In this document: piece after piece, positions 52,568-61,895 of the stretch
How positions within the stretch are numbered: position 1 is the stretch's first letter
Layout of the letters: each line of letters begins with the position of its first letter
Assembly (NCBI GenBank): GCA_024114885.1
Contig: CP099423.1
Location: 2,542,001 to 2,606,000 of the forward strand
Source: Septoria linicola
Taxonomy: Eukaryota; Ascomycota; Dothideomycetes; Mycosphaerellales; Mycosphaerellaceae
Length of the DNA stretch: 64,000 bases
Direction: 5' to 3'
The notes under the pieces: model-generated
Told to the model about the DNA's origin: nothing
Database searches by the model: none
Seen by the model: only the letters and a program-made list of their open reading frames with translations
Program-made: the position numbers and the translations under genes

Positions 52568-54062
52568 TCAGTCTGCAAGCAAATCAACACCAACTCCTCG
52601 AAGTGCTTCCACTGCCCAGGCCGGAAACTTCTCTTTGTTGCCAGCGTAAAGAGCCGAGAAATAGCCTTCCAGGAAGTCCGGATAGCGATCTTCGATGATC
52701 GCTTCCCGCATGCGCCGCACCAGATCCAGCATGTAGTGAACATTATGCATACTGAGCAAATGCGATCCGGCAGTCTCCTTGGCCGCAGTGTGGTAGATGT
52801 ATGCTCTTGTGATGCCAAGACCGCCCTCGGCTGGAGCTCTGCAGCACACACAGTTGCAGCCGCTCGCAATAGGTCCAAAGTCATTCGCATAAGAAGCATG
52901 TCGCAGATTCAAGACGCCCTGGTCCGTGATAGCGTTGCCAAAACGTGCAGTGCGGGTCGGCCACACACAATCGAACATGTCCGCACCGAGTGCCACAGAA
53001 ACTACGATATCCTCTGGATAGCCAACGCCCATCACATAGCGGGGCTTGTCCGTTGGGAAGAGACTGGTGCAGGTTCCAACAACTTTGCAGAATTCGGTCT
53101 TCGCCTCACCTCCGCTGAGACCTCCGATGGCAATGCCAGGAGTGTCTCGCGCGACCATCTCTTTACAGCACTCTTTGCGGAGTTCAAGGTCTAGTCCACC
53201 TTGTATGATGCAGAAGAGGTTCTGCGTCTCGGGCTTCTTGTGAGCCGCGATGCAGCGATCCAGCCAGCGTACCGAACGGTACATGGCTTCCTTGATACGC
53301 GCATGATCAGGCGAAGTAGTGGCAATGACATCGTCGAGCTGCATCATGATATCTGAGCCGATAGAGTTCTGCAATGAAATCGAGTGCTCCGGAGTGAGCA
53401 GCCTGGTGGACGTTAGAAATGAAAGAATATTGTGCCTGGTGCGATTGCTCACATTGGTGTGCCATCGTGCGGGCTCAAGAAACGAACGCCCTCTTCTGTC
53501 ACTTTGGCCAGCTGTAACAGTGAGACCATCTGGAAGCTGTCGTCATGTCAGTATGTCACACACACGCGCGCTCGGCATAGTTTATACCCGCCGCTATCTG
53601 GTATTTGTTAGCGCTGGTTTACAGTCTCAGTCCATCTGCTCTGAGTAAATACCTGTCAATATGTTGTGCGGCCACGACTGCAGTCTGTGAGCGCCGCCAA
53701 TAGCATCAAGAGTCTTTTGGCCTGGCTTGAGACCTCTGCTAAAAGTTAGCTGTTGTTCGCACGGTCTTGCTCCGAGATTCTTACAAATGGTACGTATTGT
53801 TCAGACATAGTCGACAGCTCGTCTCTTCAAGTTGCTTCGGCGTAAGACCCTTCAGAGAAGCTTGTGTGGCCACTGGCATGAACAACGGCAGTTGGACTGG
53901 CCCATGAGGTAGATGCAGGGTTGCTGCTCGTGCTTTGGTTGTCTGCGGGCGTCAGAGAATGTAGCTTGGCTGAGACGTCACACTCACAGAGCATGTCGCT
54001 AGCAGATCGAACCTCAAGGCAGATGGCAGAGCCTTTGGGACCATGTCATCGTCCTCAGACAT
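52568..54062 (-). CDS. QTRT1: Queuine tRNA-ribosyltransferase catalytic subunit (TGT)
   Basis: Six exons, 54062-53988, 53942-53785, 53735-53653, 53597-53588, 53536-53453 and 53402-52568, give 414 residues; introns are 45-55 nt and all phases match. Exon 4 is only 10 nt. TGT exchanges guanine for queuine at wobble position 34 of GUN-anticodon tRNAs (Tyr, His, Asn, Asp), with a second subunit in eukaryotes. The active-site DSGGFQMVS (Asp106) is formed across exons 3, 4 and 5. The nucleophile Asp281 is in MFDCVWPTRTARFG; zinc ligands are in GCNCVCC (about 319-324) and His of SMHNVHY, with about six extra residues between them relative to human. IIQGGLD and GIAIGGLSGGE complete the site. A queuosine target, tRNA-Tyr(GUA), lies in the same window. 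Confidence 0.92.
53588..53597 (-). other. 10-nt microexon of the TGT gene
   Basis: ATAGCGGCGG is flanked by TACCAG (acceptor) and GTATAA (donor). It supplies the last two bases of the catalytic Asp codon, Ser, Gly and two bases of the second Gly of DSGG. Without it the frame is lost and the active site is missing. Confidence 0.8.
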
Positions 54063-54233
54063 GGTGTGCGTGAGATGGAAGAAATTCAGCTCACGCGGCC
54101 CGATTTGGTGGCTGAGCGGAGTCTGGTCCGCCGGATCAGACTTTCCTAACTTAGCGCGACACCATTTCCCTTCACCGGGACTTCCACGCGTTGCTCCTGC
54201 TCGACTGTGCCACATACCACATCCTCAGACAAT

Positions 54234-55040
54234 ATGGGAGCCGTTCCAACTGAGATAGTAGAGATAATTCTCTGCTTCTTGTCGATGCCCGATCTGCTTA
54301 GGGCACAGACAGTGTGTACTTTGTGGCGTGACCTTATCGCCAGAAACGAGCGACTGCAGCAGGCACTGTTCTTCGTGCCACAAAAGACCTCTCGGTCCGC
54401 TCAATACAGCTACGATGGTCTTGGTGTCGGCAACTCTGGCGAGGCGCAGAATACAACGCATTCCATCATACAAGCTACCGCTGGCGATACAAATGATCGT
54501 ACACATTTTACCACCAAGCGTGACAATGGCATGTGGACGTGGGGCTGGAGGTATGCTGTTGTCCGATTTAACCCTTTACTGATTGAGAGAGGCCAAGAAT
54601 CGGCAAAGAGCAATATCTGGGATGCAGTCCACACCGGCCGCGCGTATCTAGCCATCACTTCCGGCGCACAGCTCGAGGCGAGTTCTGAAGATGCAAGCTG
54701 GAGACGTATGCTCCTATCGCAGCCTCCAGTCAGTGAAGTCTCGTACGAGTGGCGATTTGGGAGTGCCAAACGTCGACGTAGTCCTCCCTTCAGCGACGTA
54801 TTTTACAAAGACAGACCTACCTCGAATCATTATACAAGATACGGTACAGTCCACAACCCTGCCGGAATCAGGATGGGTGAGATCTTTGACGAGATTGCGG
54901 AGCATGCCGCCCAGCTGGGTGTAAGTGTCGACTGGAAAGACCAAGGCGACTTGACTGCGTTTGACGCGATCGACCCGACTCCAGACGAGGAGCAAGAGCT
55001 GTTGGATCACGGTGGAAAGAGACCTGAAGACGCTGATTGA
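54234..55040 (+). CDS. F-box protein (paralogue 1)
   Basis: Intronless, 268 residues from ATG 54234. The N-terminal F-box reads VPTEIVEIILCFLSMPDLLR, AQTVCTLWRDLIARNERLQQ, ALFF. Downstream WRYAVVRFNPLLIE and DASWRRMLLSQPPVSEVSYEW form the second conserved block shared with the gene at 57660 (SSWRRMYLSQPP). The acidic C-terminus ends with PDEEQELLDHGGKRPEDAD. F-box proteins recruit substrates to SCF ubiquitin ligases; substrate unknown. The start lies 172 bp from the divergently transcribed TGT gene, so they share a promoter. Confidence 0.82.
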   Translation: MGAVPTEIVEIILCFLSMPDLLRAQTVCTLWRDLIARNERLQQALFFVPQKTSRSAQYSYDGLGVGNSGEAQNTTHSIIQATAGDTNDRTHFTTKRDNGMWTWGWRYAVVRFNPLLIERGQESAKSNIWDAVHTGRAYLAITSGAQLEASSEDASWRRMLLSQPPVSEVSYEWRFGSAKRRRSPPFSDVFYKDRPTSNHYTRYGTVHNPAGIRMGEIFDEIAEHAAQLGVSVDWKDQGDLTAFDAIDPTPDEEQELLDHGGKRPEDAD

Positions 55041-55411
55041 GAGATACAGGTGCGGTCCGGCACTAAGGTTTAGCTAGACGAGTGGCATCTTCAGCTCCGC
55101 AGCTACTACACATGTTCTCGCAAATACGATTTGGGCCGAAAGCACTCGCCAAAGAGCCTCCTTGACATCCTGATGTCACCGTTCAGGATCTCCTTGGTCA
55201 TATCGCTCCTTTCCCCGCTTGTCAATTAGATGTGCATCACTGCATGTGTGCGCGCTTTGTCGGCAATCTCCGCATCTTAGCAACACGCCAAGGTACAATG
55301 ACCTTCGTGATGGCATACGGCGCCTATTGCGATATTTCCTTCTTGCGATGGGCGCCATATATTCAGAGTCCAGCTCTACATGGCCAAACAAATTAATCTT
55401 CGTTTTTCTAT
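55041..55411. other. Short intergenic region, convergent 3' ends
   Basis: No gene seen between the F-box gene (+) and the PARP-like gene (-). Confidence 0.4.
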
Positions 55412-56678
55412 CTATTCCCCACCACGCGACCAACGGCCCAGCTTTTCCAGATCGTCTTCGGGAGGAGAGACCATGCTCTCGGCATATCGGATGTATGCTC
55501 TCCTCTGCTCCTCGTTCTCGGGAACCCAGTCGAAGGCAACAATGTAAAGCGGGAGCACCTGCTCTTTAGGCAGGACGTACTCTTGGCCGCTGTTTGCGAC
55601 ATGGCTTTGTGCTCCGGAGTACAGCTCAGTCTTGTAGCGGAAGCCGTCTGCTTGCGTAAGCAGAGCAGCTCGGCGGAGGGTCGCGACACAGATCAAGATT
55701 GATTTCCGGATGGCTCCTGGAGCTCGCTCACTTGGATCGATATTGCGCTGTTCATTATCACTCCAGTTGGAGTACGCAATGGCCAAGTGAGGTTCTTGAG
55801 TGGTGTACACTCCAGGTCCGTAGGTGCTGCCTAGTCTCTTGCCGAGTTGCTGTCCGGTGGCAGGGTGAATGTCTCCAGGAGCCAGCAAGCCCCATTTGGC
55901 GATGCCGTCGAGGATTGCGCTGTTCGTGCCGTGGAACGTATGCCGCGGCGTCAGCATATGTTCGATCATGCTGGCCTTGGAATTGAACTCTTGGCTTTCT
56001 GGCACACACAGCTCGATATCCTGTAGAGGCACAGCTTCGAGCTCTTGCCGCATTGCCGAGATACGATCCTGAAACCGCTGTTGCAGTCGCGAGCATGTGA
56101 TGCGCTTCGCTTTGAAAAATCGCCAGCCGTACTGGGAAGGGTTCGCTTCATCACATATCGCTCTTGCGGTCGTCTCCAGCACTTGCGTCAGACGACAGCC
56201 TGTTGTCTTCAGTCGCTTCAGCAGGCTATTCCAAGGAGAAGCGATGTGCTCCTCGAGGAGTTGAAGCACATGGATCGCTAGTTCGGCGACACTGTGTCTG
56301 GTCTCGAGCGTCTTCGGGACCGATTCGCGAGTACAGCAATGGTCACTCTTGAATGTACACGCCGTGATGCGTTTCATTCGCACGTCGACAGCAATGCACA
56401 GTGTGCCACCACATATACCGAAGTCGAGCTGGCCTTCTTGCAAAGATCCGCTATGGTGAGACACCTCCTTGGGCAGATGCTGCTCGAGCATACGATCTGC
56501 GTCGGCAATGGTAAAGAGGCCAGAGGAGTTGTAACGTGATAGAGCTCCGGGCGGTGATGCTTGTTTCCTGGTAAAGTCAGTACATGGTCGTTTTGTATGA
56601 TGTCTTGAAGTAATCTTACCTTCGACTCTCTGCTGCTGCTCCGAAAGCCACTCGATCTGGCTCCTGATACTGTCGCAT
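55412..56678 (-). CDS. PARP-like ADP-ribosyltransferase domain protein
   Basis: Two exons, 56678-56620 and 56567-55412, with a canonical 52-nt intron (GTAAGA...TACTGAC...CCAG), give 404 residues. A single unspliced frame of 432 codons starting at 56710 also exists, but it would translate the intron. The C-terminal half is a PARP catalytic domain with the H-Y-E triad: His in HTFHGTNSAILDGIAKWGLL, Tyr in STYGPGVYTTQEPHLAIAYS, and Glu in NSGQEYVLPKEQVLPLYIVAF. The N-terminal roughly 200 residues (SGLFTIADADRMLEQ, LDFGICGGTLCIAVDV, ELAIHVLQLLEEH) are unassigned. An intact triad suggests active poly- or mono-ADP-ribosylation; target unknown. It lies between two F-box paralogues. Confidence 0.8.
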
Positions 56679-57659
56679 GGCACTTGCATGAAGTGAGGTA
56701 TGCGAACCATCTTGGGTATTTGTTCGCGTGTGTAAGTAAATATGAGGCAAACAAGTATGATCCAAGAATCTTGAGCTCATCGTGCTCTAGCATGCATATC
56801 TGTACCCGTTCCCATCGCTTCACAGTACGCAATGTCTGGTTCTGAGAACAGAGGCCTTGTTTGCACCCTGTCAACATCGTGAAATGCATTTCACTCGCGG
56901 TCGGTAGAGGTTTATGGCAGAACATGACCGGCCTTGTTCATGTCGACCAAAGAATATAGAAGGGTTTAGTGGTGTATACTGACAGAAGAAGATATCTGAT
57001 GATGTGAGAAGAAGGGCTTTTGCGTCTGGAGTTCATAGCAATGCTCATTTGAGACACGTGCAAGCCCGTTGTCCAAGACAAAGAACTCACCGGGCGACAG
57101 ACCTGCATCCTGCTCTGAGAGCACACGACGCTCATTTCGCAATATCATGGGTGTCTCTATCCGCGCAGTGCCAGTGCGCCGGCTTGCAAGCCGCGTACGA
57201 CATTTGCCATGTACTGACGCTGCCCGGTCTGTTTCCTGAGGGTGCTGCAACCGCACGGTGCTCGGCTTGGCTACGGTGATGGATAATGTTCGTGGTAGGC
57301 TCCAGTGACTTCGAGCTATGGTCTCCGACCATAGGCCTACATTCAGAGGATGGCAGTGATGGACTCATCGTGCAAGGTGTTGACGGAGAGTGAACATGTC
57401 GCAGGATGGAGAGTGATGTGCAGGCTTGATGCTTGGCAAGATCCGACGGCCCAGAATCGCCAGCATCCCGCGTCTCTCGTATTCTTCTTTTCATGCACAC
57501 GCACCACCATTCTCAGACTACATACCAAGGAAGAAGCCGAGCGCCGCAGATCGCACAGGTGTTCGTTGGCGCATGTAAGTCGTCTTGGTGCGTTGAAAAG
57601 CCACATCTCGCACATCCTCAGCTCAGCCACGTGGTCTTGACCCACCTTTTAATAACAGG
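56679..57659. other. Intergenic, no supported gene
   Basis: About 1 kb with divergent upstream regions of the PARP-like (-) and second F-box (+) genes. Open frames of up to 180 codons on the minus strand overlap the PARP-like 5' end and lack domains. Confidence 0.4.
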
Positions 57660-58535
57660 ATGGAATGCCTACCTCCAGAGCTAGTCGGAAGTATACTGTG
57701 GCTTCTGCCAGCGCGAGATCTACTCTTAGCTCAATTGGTCTGTCCGCGATGGCGTGATCTTATTACCAGAACAAAGCGACTGCAGGAGGCCCTCTTCTTC
57801 CGGCCCACGGTGATACAGCATGTTGCACGTCGGACAGATGACCACAGACTCAAAGGGGACTCTGGCCTCACAAATAGTATTGTTCCTGCAAATGAGTTCG
57901 ACATGAATGGTCGGTCTGAAGCGTGGTCCAGGAGTGCAATAGGTTCTACCGTTGAGACCAGGACACCACTTGGGCATTTCAACCCTCTTTTCCTGAAGCA
58001 TCTCTTGCCAGAGATCATGATTCATGCACTTTTTGGAAATCCTCAGTATCATAGCCGCTTCAGCCTTAATATGAGCACCGATCTGCAAGACACGCCGGCA
58101 ACTTCCAGCTGGAGACGGATGTACTTGTCCCAGCCACCTACCAGAAGGATGTGGTGCATACTCCACCTCGCTCGTGCAAGGTCACCAGAAGAGTATGATG
58201 GGACTTATCAATCAGGCCAGCACGATCCTGTCGTCCTCAAACGCGGTAGCGAGATCAAGAACGAGAACGGCATTACTGTGGCAGACCTTGTAGACCAGAT
58301 TACTGAACTTGAGGCCGAAGCAGGAGGTAAGCTGGACTTGCACAATAATCAAGGCATCATCAGCGCAGGAGATCTTATAGAGCTCTCTCCATGGCAGCTG
58401 GAGAACTTGCCGAGCTGCGCAAGAGTCATCATCAGAGGCCGTCCCCGTGAAGGGAGTGCGGACAACGATGAGGAGAGTGACGAGGAAGAGGGTGATGAGG
58501 AAGAGAGTGAGGAGGAAGAGAGTGAGGAGGATTAA
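57660..58535 (+). CDS. F-box protein (paralogue 2) with acidic tail
   Basis: Intronless, 291 residues from ATG 57660. The F-box reads LPPELVGSILWLLPARDLLL, AQLVCPRWRDLITRTKRLQE, ALFF, closely parallel to the gene at 54234, and the second block SSWRRMYLSQPPTRRMWCIL is shared. The last 30 residues are nearly all Glu and Asp with Ser (EESDEEEGDEEESEEEESEE), encoded by a GAGGAAGAG-type tandem repeat (about 58470-58532) that may vary in length between strains. SCF adaptor role inferred from the family. Confidence 0.8.
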   Translation: MECLPPELVGSILWLLPARDLLLAQLVCPRWRDLITRTKRLQEALFFRPTVIQHVARRTDDHRLKGDSGLTNSIVPANEFDMNGRSEAWSRSAIGSTVETRTPLGHFNPLFLKHLLPEIMIHALFGNPQYHSRFSLNMSTDLQDTPATSSWRRMYLSQPPTRRMWCILHLARARSPEEYDGTYQSGQHDPVVLKRGSEIKNENGITVADLVDQITELEAEAGGKLDLHNNQGIISAGDLIELSPWQLENLPSCARVIIRGRPREGSADNDEESDEEEGDEEESEEEESEED

Positions 58536-59187
58536 AGTGATCCGAATCAAGAGAACGAGGGCGACTGACTCTGCCGACTGTGCGGATGTTGCACGTCTAG
58601 TACTGCGAGTCTATCCACCTCAATGATAGAAGTAATGACATCCCAACGGTGCCGCACGAAGAGGACACGGCGAGTTGATAGCAGTCCATGGTTCCTGGAA
58701 GTGTGTCTGCCGGCCGACTCCTTAGTTCAAGCAAGTTTCATCGCGGCGAGTCTATAATCCACCCAGCATCAATGACAGCGTGAATTCACTCTTGGTTTCA
58801 CCTCTGCGCATCGTCGTAATGCCACGTCAGAGACCACGCCATGGTATGACGATGAAGCTGACAGATTCGCAAGAAGTCTGTCAAGCTTTTCGGCGAGAAT
58901 GGCACTGCTCTCGTCCATAGAAGCTGTTTTGAGTACGCGAGACAGCCTGCGAGCTCAAAGCCTCCAAGCTCTGTCGATAAGCATGCCGATCATCGGCGGC
59001 CAGATGCTATCTGCTGTCGAATATTCTATCATCACCGTAGAGGTTTCCAGAAGCTTCATTTGTTGTTTGCAGGAACAATTTCGTTGCTGGGCGACGCTGG
59101 AAAGCCCTCAACTTTCGTCTCCCTTCGCAGCTCTTCAATTTGGGTCTTGCGACAGATCCACTTCCTTCATCAAGCGCAACATCCAGT
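58536..59187. other. Intergenic, SET gene upstream region
   Basis: About 650 bp. An open plus-strand read (58899-59354) overlaps the SET gene start in another frame and has no domain. Confidence 0.4.
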
Positions 59188-60180
59188 ATGGCGTGCGCAG
59201 GCCCTGCAGAAGGAAATCATGGGTACTACGAGATAAGAAAAGCTGGCACAAAAGGCTTCGGTGCATTCGCCTTGAAACACATACCATCGGGAACTCGAGT
59301 TCTGGTCGACACAGCCCTATTTCGCGTCGAAAAGGAGGAGAGTCAAATCTCTGATGCAGACATCCTTCGACAAATCCAGGCCCTCGAACCTCAAGTTCGC
59401 GCCAAATTTGACGCGCTGCCATACTCGCAGACTACGCTGTACACCACAGCCGTTCGGAGGTTCAACCTCAACAACTTCCAGGTCCGCGGCAGACGTGGAC
59501 TGAGCTGTTTCGCTCACGCATCACGCCTCAATCACTCGTGCCTGCCGAATTGCTCGATGACCAGCATCCAAACCGGAAAGAAGCAGTGCCGCACGATCCG
59601 GGACGTTCAACCCGATGAAGAGCTGACATTCGCCTACACCGAGCTGCTCCAGTACATGACCATAGCAGAGCGCCGGGACGACCTCCGCTCGCAATTCAGC
59701 AGCGGCCGGTGCGAGTGCAACCTGTGCCAATTGCCAGGAAAGCAGCAAGAGATCAGCGAGATGAGGAGAGGTCTGATGCGCCACCTTCACTTCATCGTCT
59801 ATGGGCAAGATTTATCACCGATGCCGCAGACCATCCCCAGCGAGTACAGAGGTCCCCAGTTCATGTCTAAGAGCAACGCGGCAGAATTGTTCGTGCGGCT
59901 TGCAGAGGCCGAAGGAGTGGAAGGAGCGATCGTGATAGGCATGTACTGCAGAGGCTGTGCGGAGGAGCTGGACTTTCGCACTAAGAAGCGCGCTACTGTC
60001 ATGCCGCCGGCAGTGCTTGTCAAGGTCGTTGGCTGGATGCAAAAGGTACAAGCGATGAAGGCGAAGCTGATGGGACCTGAGTACGCTCGGAAAGAGGATG
60101 ATGAGCACTTTGACAAACTCGTCGCCGTTGTGAACCGGCTGAAGGCGGCTCATGGACGCATGGACGCTATGTGGGCTTGA
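59188..60180 (+). CDS. SET-domain protein (SMYD-like, no MYND finger)
   Basis: Intronless, 330 residues from ATG 59188 (MACAGPAEGNHGYYEIRKAG). SET motifs are AGTKGFGAFALKHIPSGTRV at the N-terminus, CFAHASRLNHSCLPNCSMTS (RxxNHSCxPN, cofactor-binding knot) and QPDEELTFAYTELLQYMTIA, with a post-SET zinc cluster GRCECNLCQLPG. The C-terminus is helical. The class comprises putative protein lysine methyltransferases; the substrate may be non-histone. A degenerate tandem copy follows 240 bp downstream. Confidence 0.85.
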   Translation: MACAGPAEGNHGYYEIRKAGTKGFGAFALKHIPSGTRVLVDTALFRVEKEESQISDADILRQIQALEPQVRAKFDALPYSQTTLYTTAVRRFNLNNFQVRGRRGLSCFAHASRLNHSCLPNCSMTSIQTGKKQCRTIRDVQPDEELTFAYTELLQYMTIAERRDDLRSQFSSGRCECNLCQLPGKQQEISEMRRGLMRHLHFIVYGQDLSPMPQTIPSEYRGPQFMSKSNAAELFVRLAEAEGVEGAIVIGMYCRGCAEELDFRTKKRATVMPPAVLVKVVGWMQKVQAMKAKLMGPEYARKEDDEHFDKLVAVVNRLKAAHGRMDAMWA

Positions 60181-60421
60181 TGCGCTCTACTTCTCGATGT
60201 TGGCAGAGCTTCCAGTTGCATGTCGACTGTCTTTGCGGTTTTGGGGTCATGACGTTGATCGAGAGGGCGAGGGTGAGGGTAGCTTCCCTCGCTGCACTGC
60301 ACTTCCTGCCCGAGACTAGCGCATTTCGTTTTGGCTGCCTAGCACGCGCTGTACTTTCACAACTGCTTTCCATCTCGTCTCTCACGAACTTCTTCTCGTT
60401 GACCTACACCATCTCGCGATC

Positions 60422-61643
60422 ATGGCGGGCAAGAAAGCAAGAACCAAAGCCCGCAAGGCCGAAGAAGCCACCACACTCAGCAATACAGCAGAAACGAAAG
60501 CCCGCGGACCTTTCTCCTCCGAGGCATCTTCGCACCAGTTCAAGCCTTCTGTGTTGTCCAAGACGAAGCCGAAGCCAGGACGTGAGGCAATCGAGATCAC
60601 TGCAAACAGTAGAATGCTCGCTGACCCAGTCCCGTACAGAAGCAGGCGATACCTTCGACGTCTTCATGCTCAAAGAAGCACCCGGTAAAGGACTCGGCGC
60701 CTTCGCTACCCAGCCGATCAAATGCGGCGCGACAGTCTACTCGGAGAAGCCACTAGTCATCATCGAGAAGCCACCAGACGACTTCACCGAGCAAGACATA
60801 TGCGAAGCCTACGTCAAGCTCACTCCCCATGAGCAGCGAGTCTTCAACGGAATGCGCAATCGCCATGAGGGCAAAGGATGCCAGTGCAAGACAGGCAGGT
60901 TCTTCTCGTCGATCTTCAATCTCGAAGATGCTTGGAGGAGGACCGGCTGCTTTCCGATCTGCTCGAGGTTCAATCACTCCTGTCGCCCAACATCGCCTGC
61001 GCGCTGGTGACCGGGGAAGATCGAGTGACTTTCAAGGCGATTGTGGATATTGCTGAAGGCGAGGAGCTGTGCTTTGCGTACTGTGTTGACTTTCAGTACA
61101 TGACCTTGGCGGAGAACAGCATTCTTGCATACCGAGAGTCGCAACTTCGACTGTCTCTGTGAGGTCTGCACGCTGCCTCCAGATGTCCGGCTTGTCAGCG
61201 ACACGCGACGATGCATCATGCGTCATCTCTTCTTCTGGATCAAAGGAAAAGATCTGTATGAAGCGCCTCCCGTCATCACTGCGCCTGACCCAAAGCTTCA
61301 ATCGCCGACGCAGCTCTTTTCGTACGAATACCTCTTAATCGTGCTCGCTGAAGCAGAGGGAGTCAGAGCCGGAGGCATGATCGCAAAGAGCTACATGTCT
61401 ATCATTGCTCAGATTTGTGCTGTAGCACTCGCAACTCGGAAGACCTACGTTCCGCGACGTCTGCTCAAGCAGATGAGAAAATGGCTGGAGGTTGGTCACG
61501 AACTTGGACGTATACACATCGGCCCCAAGTACAGGATCTTGACAGTTTTCGCTTGTCCGAAGGAATTCTTGGCCAGCATCGAGAATGATGGCAGGATTCG
61601 TTGGGAGCTCTTCTTCCCTGCGAAAGGTAATCAGAAGTGCTGA
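60422..61643 (+). pseudogene. Frame-broken SET-domain gene (tandem copy)
   Basis: The N-terminus MAGKKARTKARKAEEATTLS is Lys-rich. SET blocks continue in three different frames: EAPGKGLGAFATQPIKCGAT and CFPICSRFNHSCRP in one, IACALVTGEDRVTFKAIVDI and AEGEELCFAYCVDFQYMTLA in a second, NFDCLCEVCTLPPDVRLVSD in a third. Frame changes lie near 60621-60640, 60985-60990 (a missing base just after NHSCRP) and 61125-61162. None has splice signals. The C-terminal 150 residues stay open and align in order with the intact gene at 59188 (IMRHLFFWIKGKDL versus LMRHLHFIVYGQDL; LAEAEGV in both). This indicates duplication followed by decay. Confidence 0.8.
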
Positions 61644-61895
61644 CCGGGGTTCGAGACAAGTGTCACTCCGGGATCGTGCCAAATTGCGTTTCTGTCATTA
61701 GAGCCCAGCTAATGACCCGAACCGCAGTGTCTTTGTGTTCACAGCGAAGCGAATTTTAGATTCAGGCTGTACAGCATGCCTGTCACGCTACACCAACTTT
61801 CAGCTTCCAGACCATGGCGATGCTTCCTGGCTGTCCAAGAATGCAGCTGGTGAGGAGCATTTATACCATCACCCAGCATACTCTTGTGTTTCACT

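Noticed and set aside
47747..54062. Explaining all frameshifts in the right half as poor sequence quality
   Set aside because: Neighbouring multi-exon genes (TGT with six exons, sugar transporter) read without a single error, so widespread sequencing error is unlikely, although individual indels remain unverified.
56680..56925. Minus-strand frame upstream of the PARP-like gene as a separate gene
   Set aside because: It overlaps the PARP-like 5' exon in another frame and has no domain; likely leader sequence.
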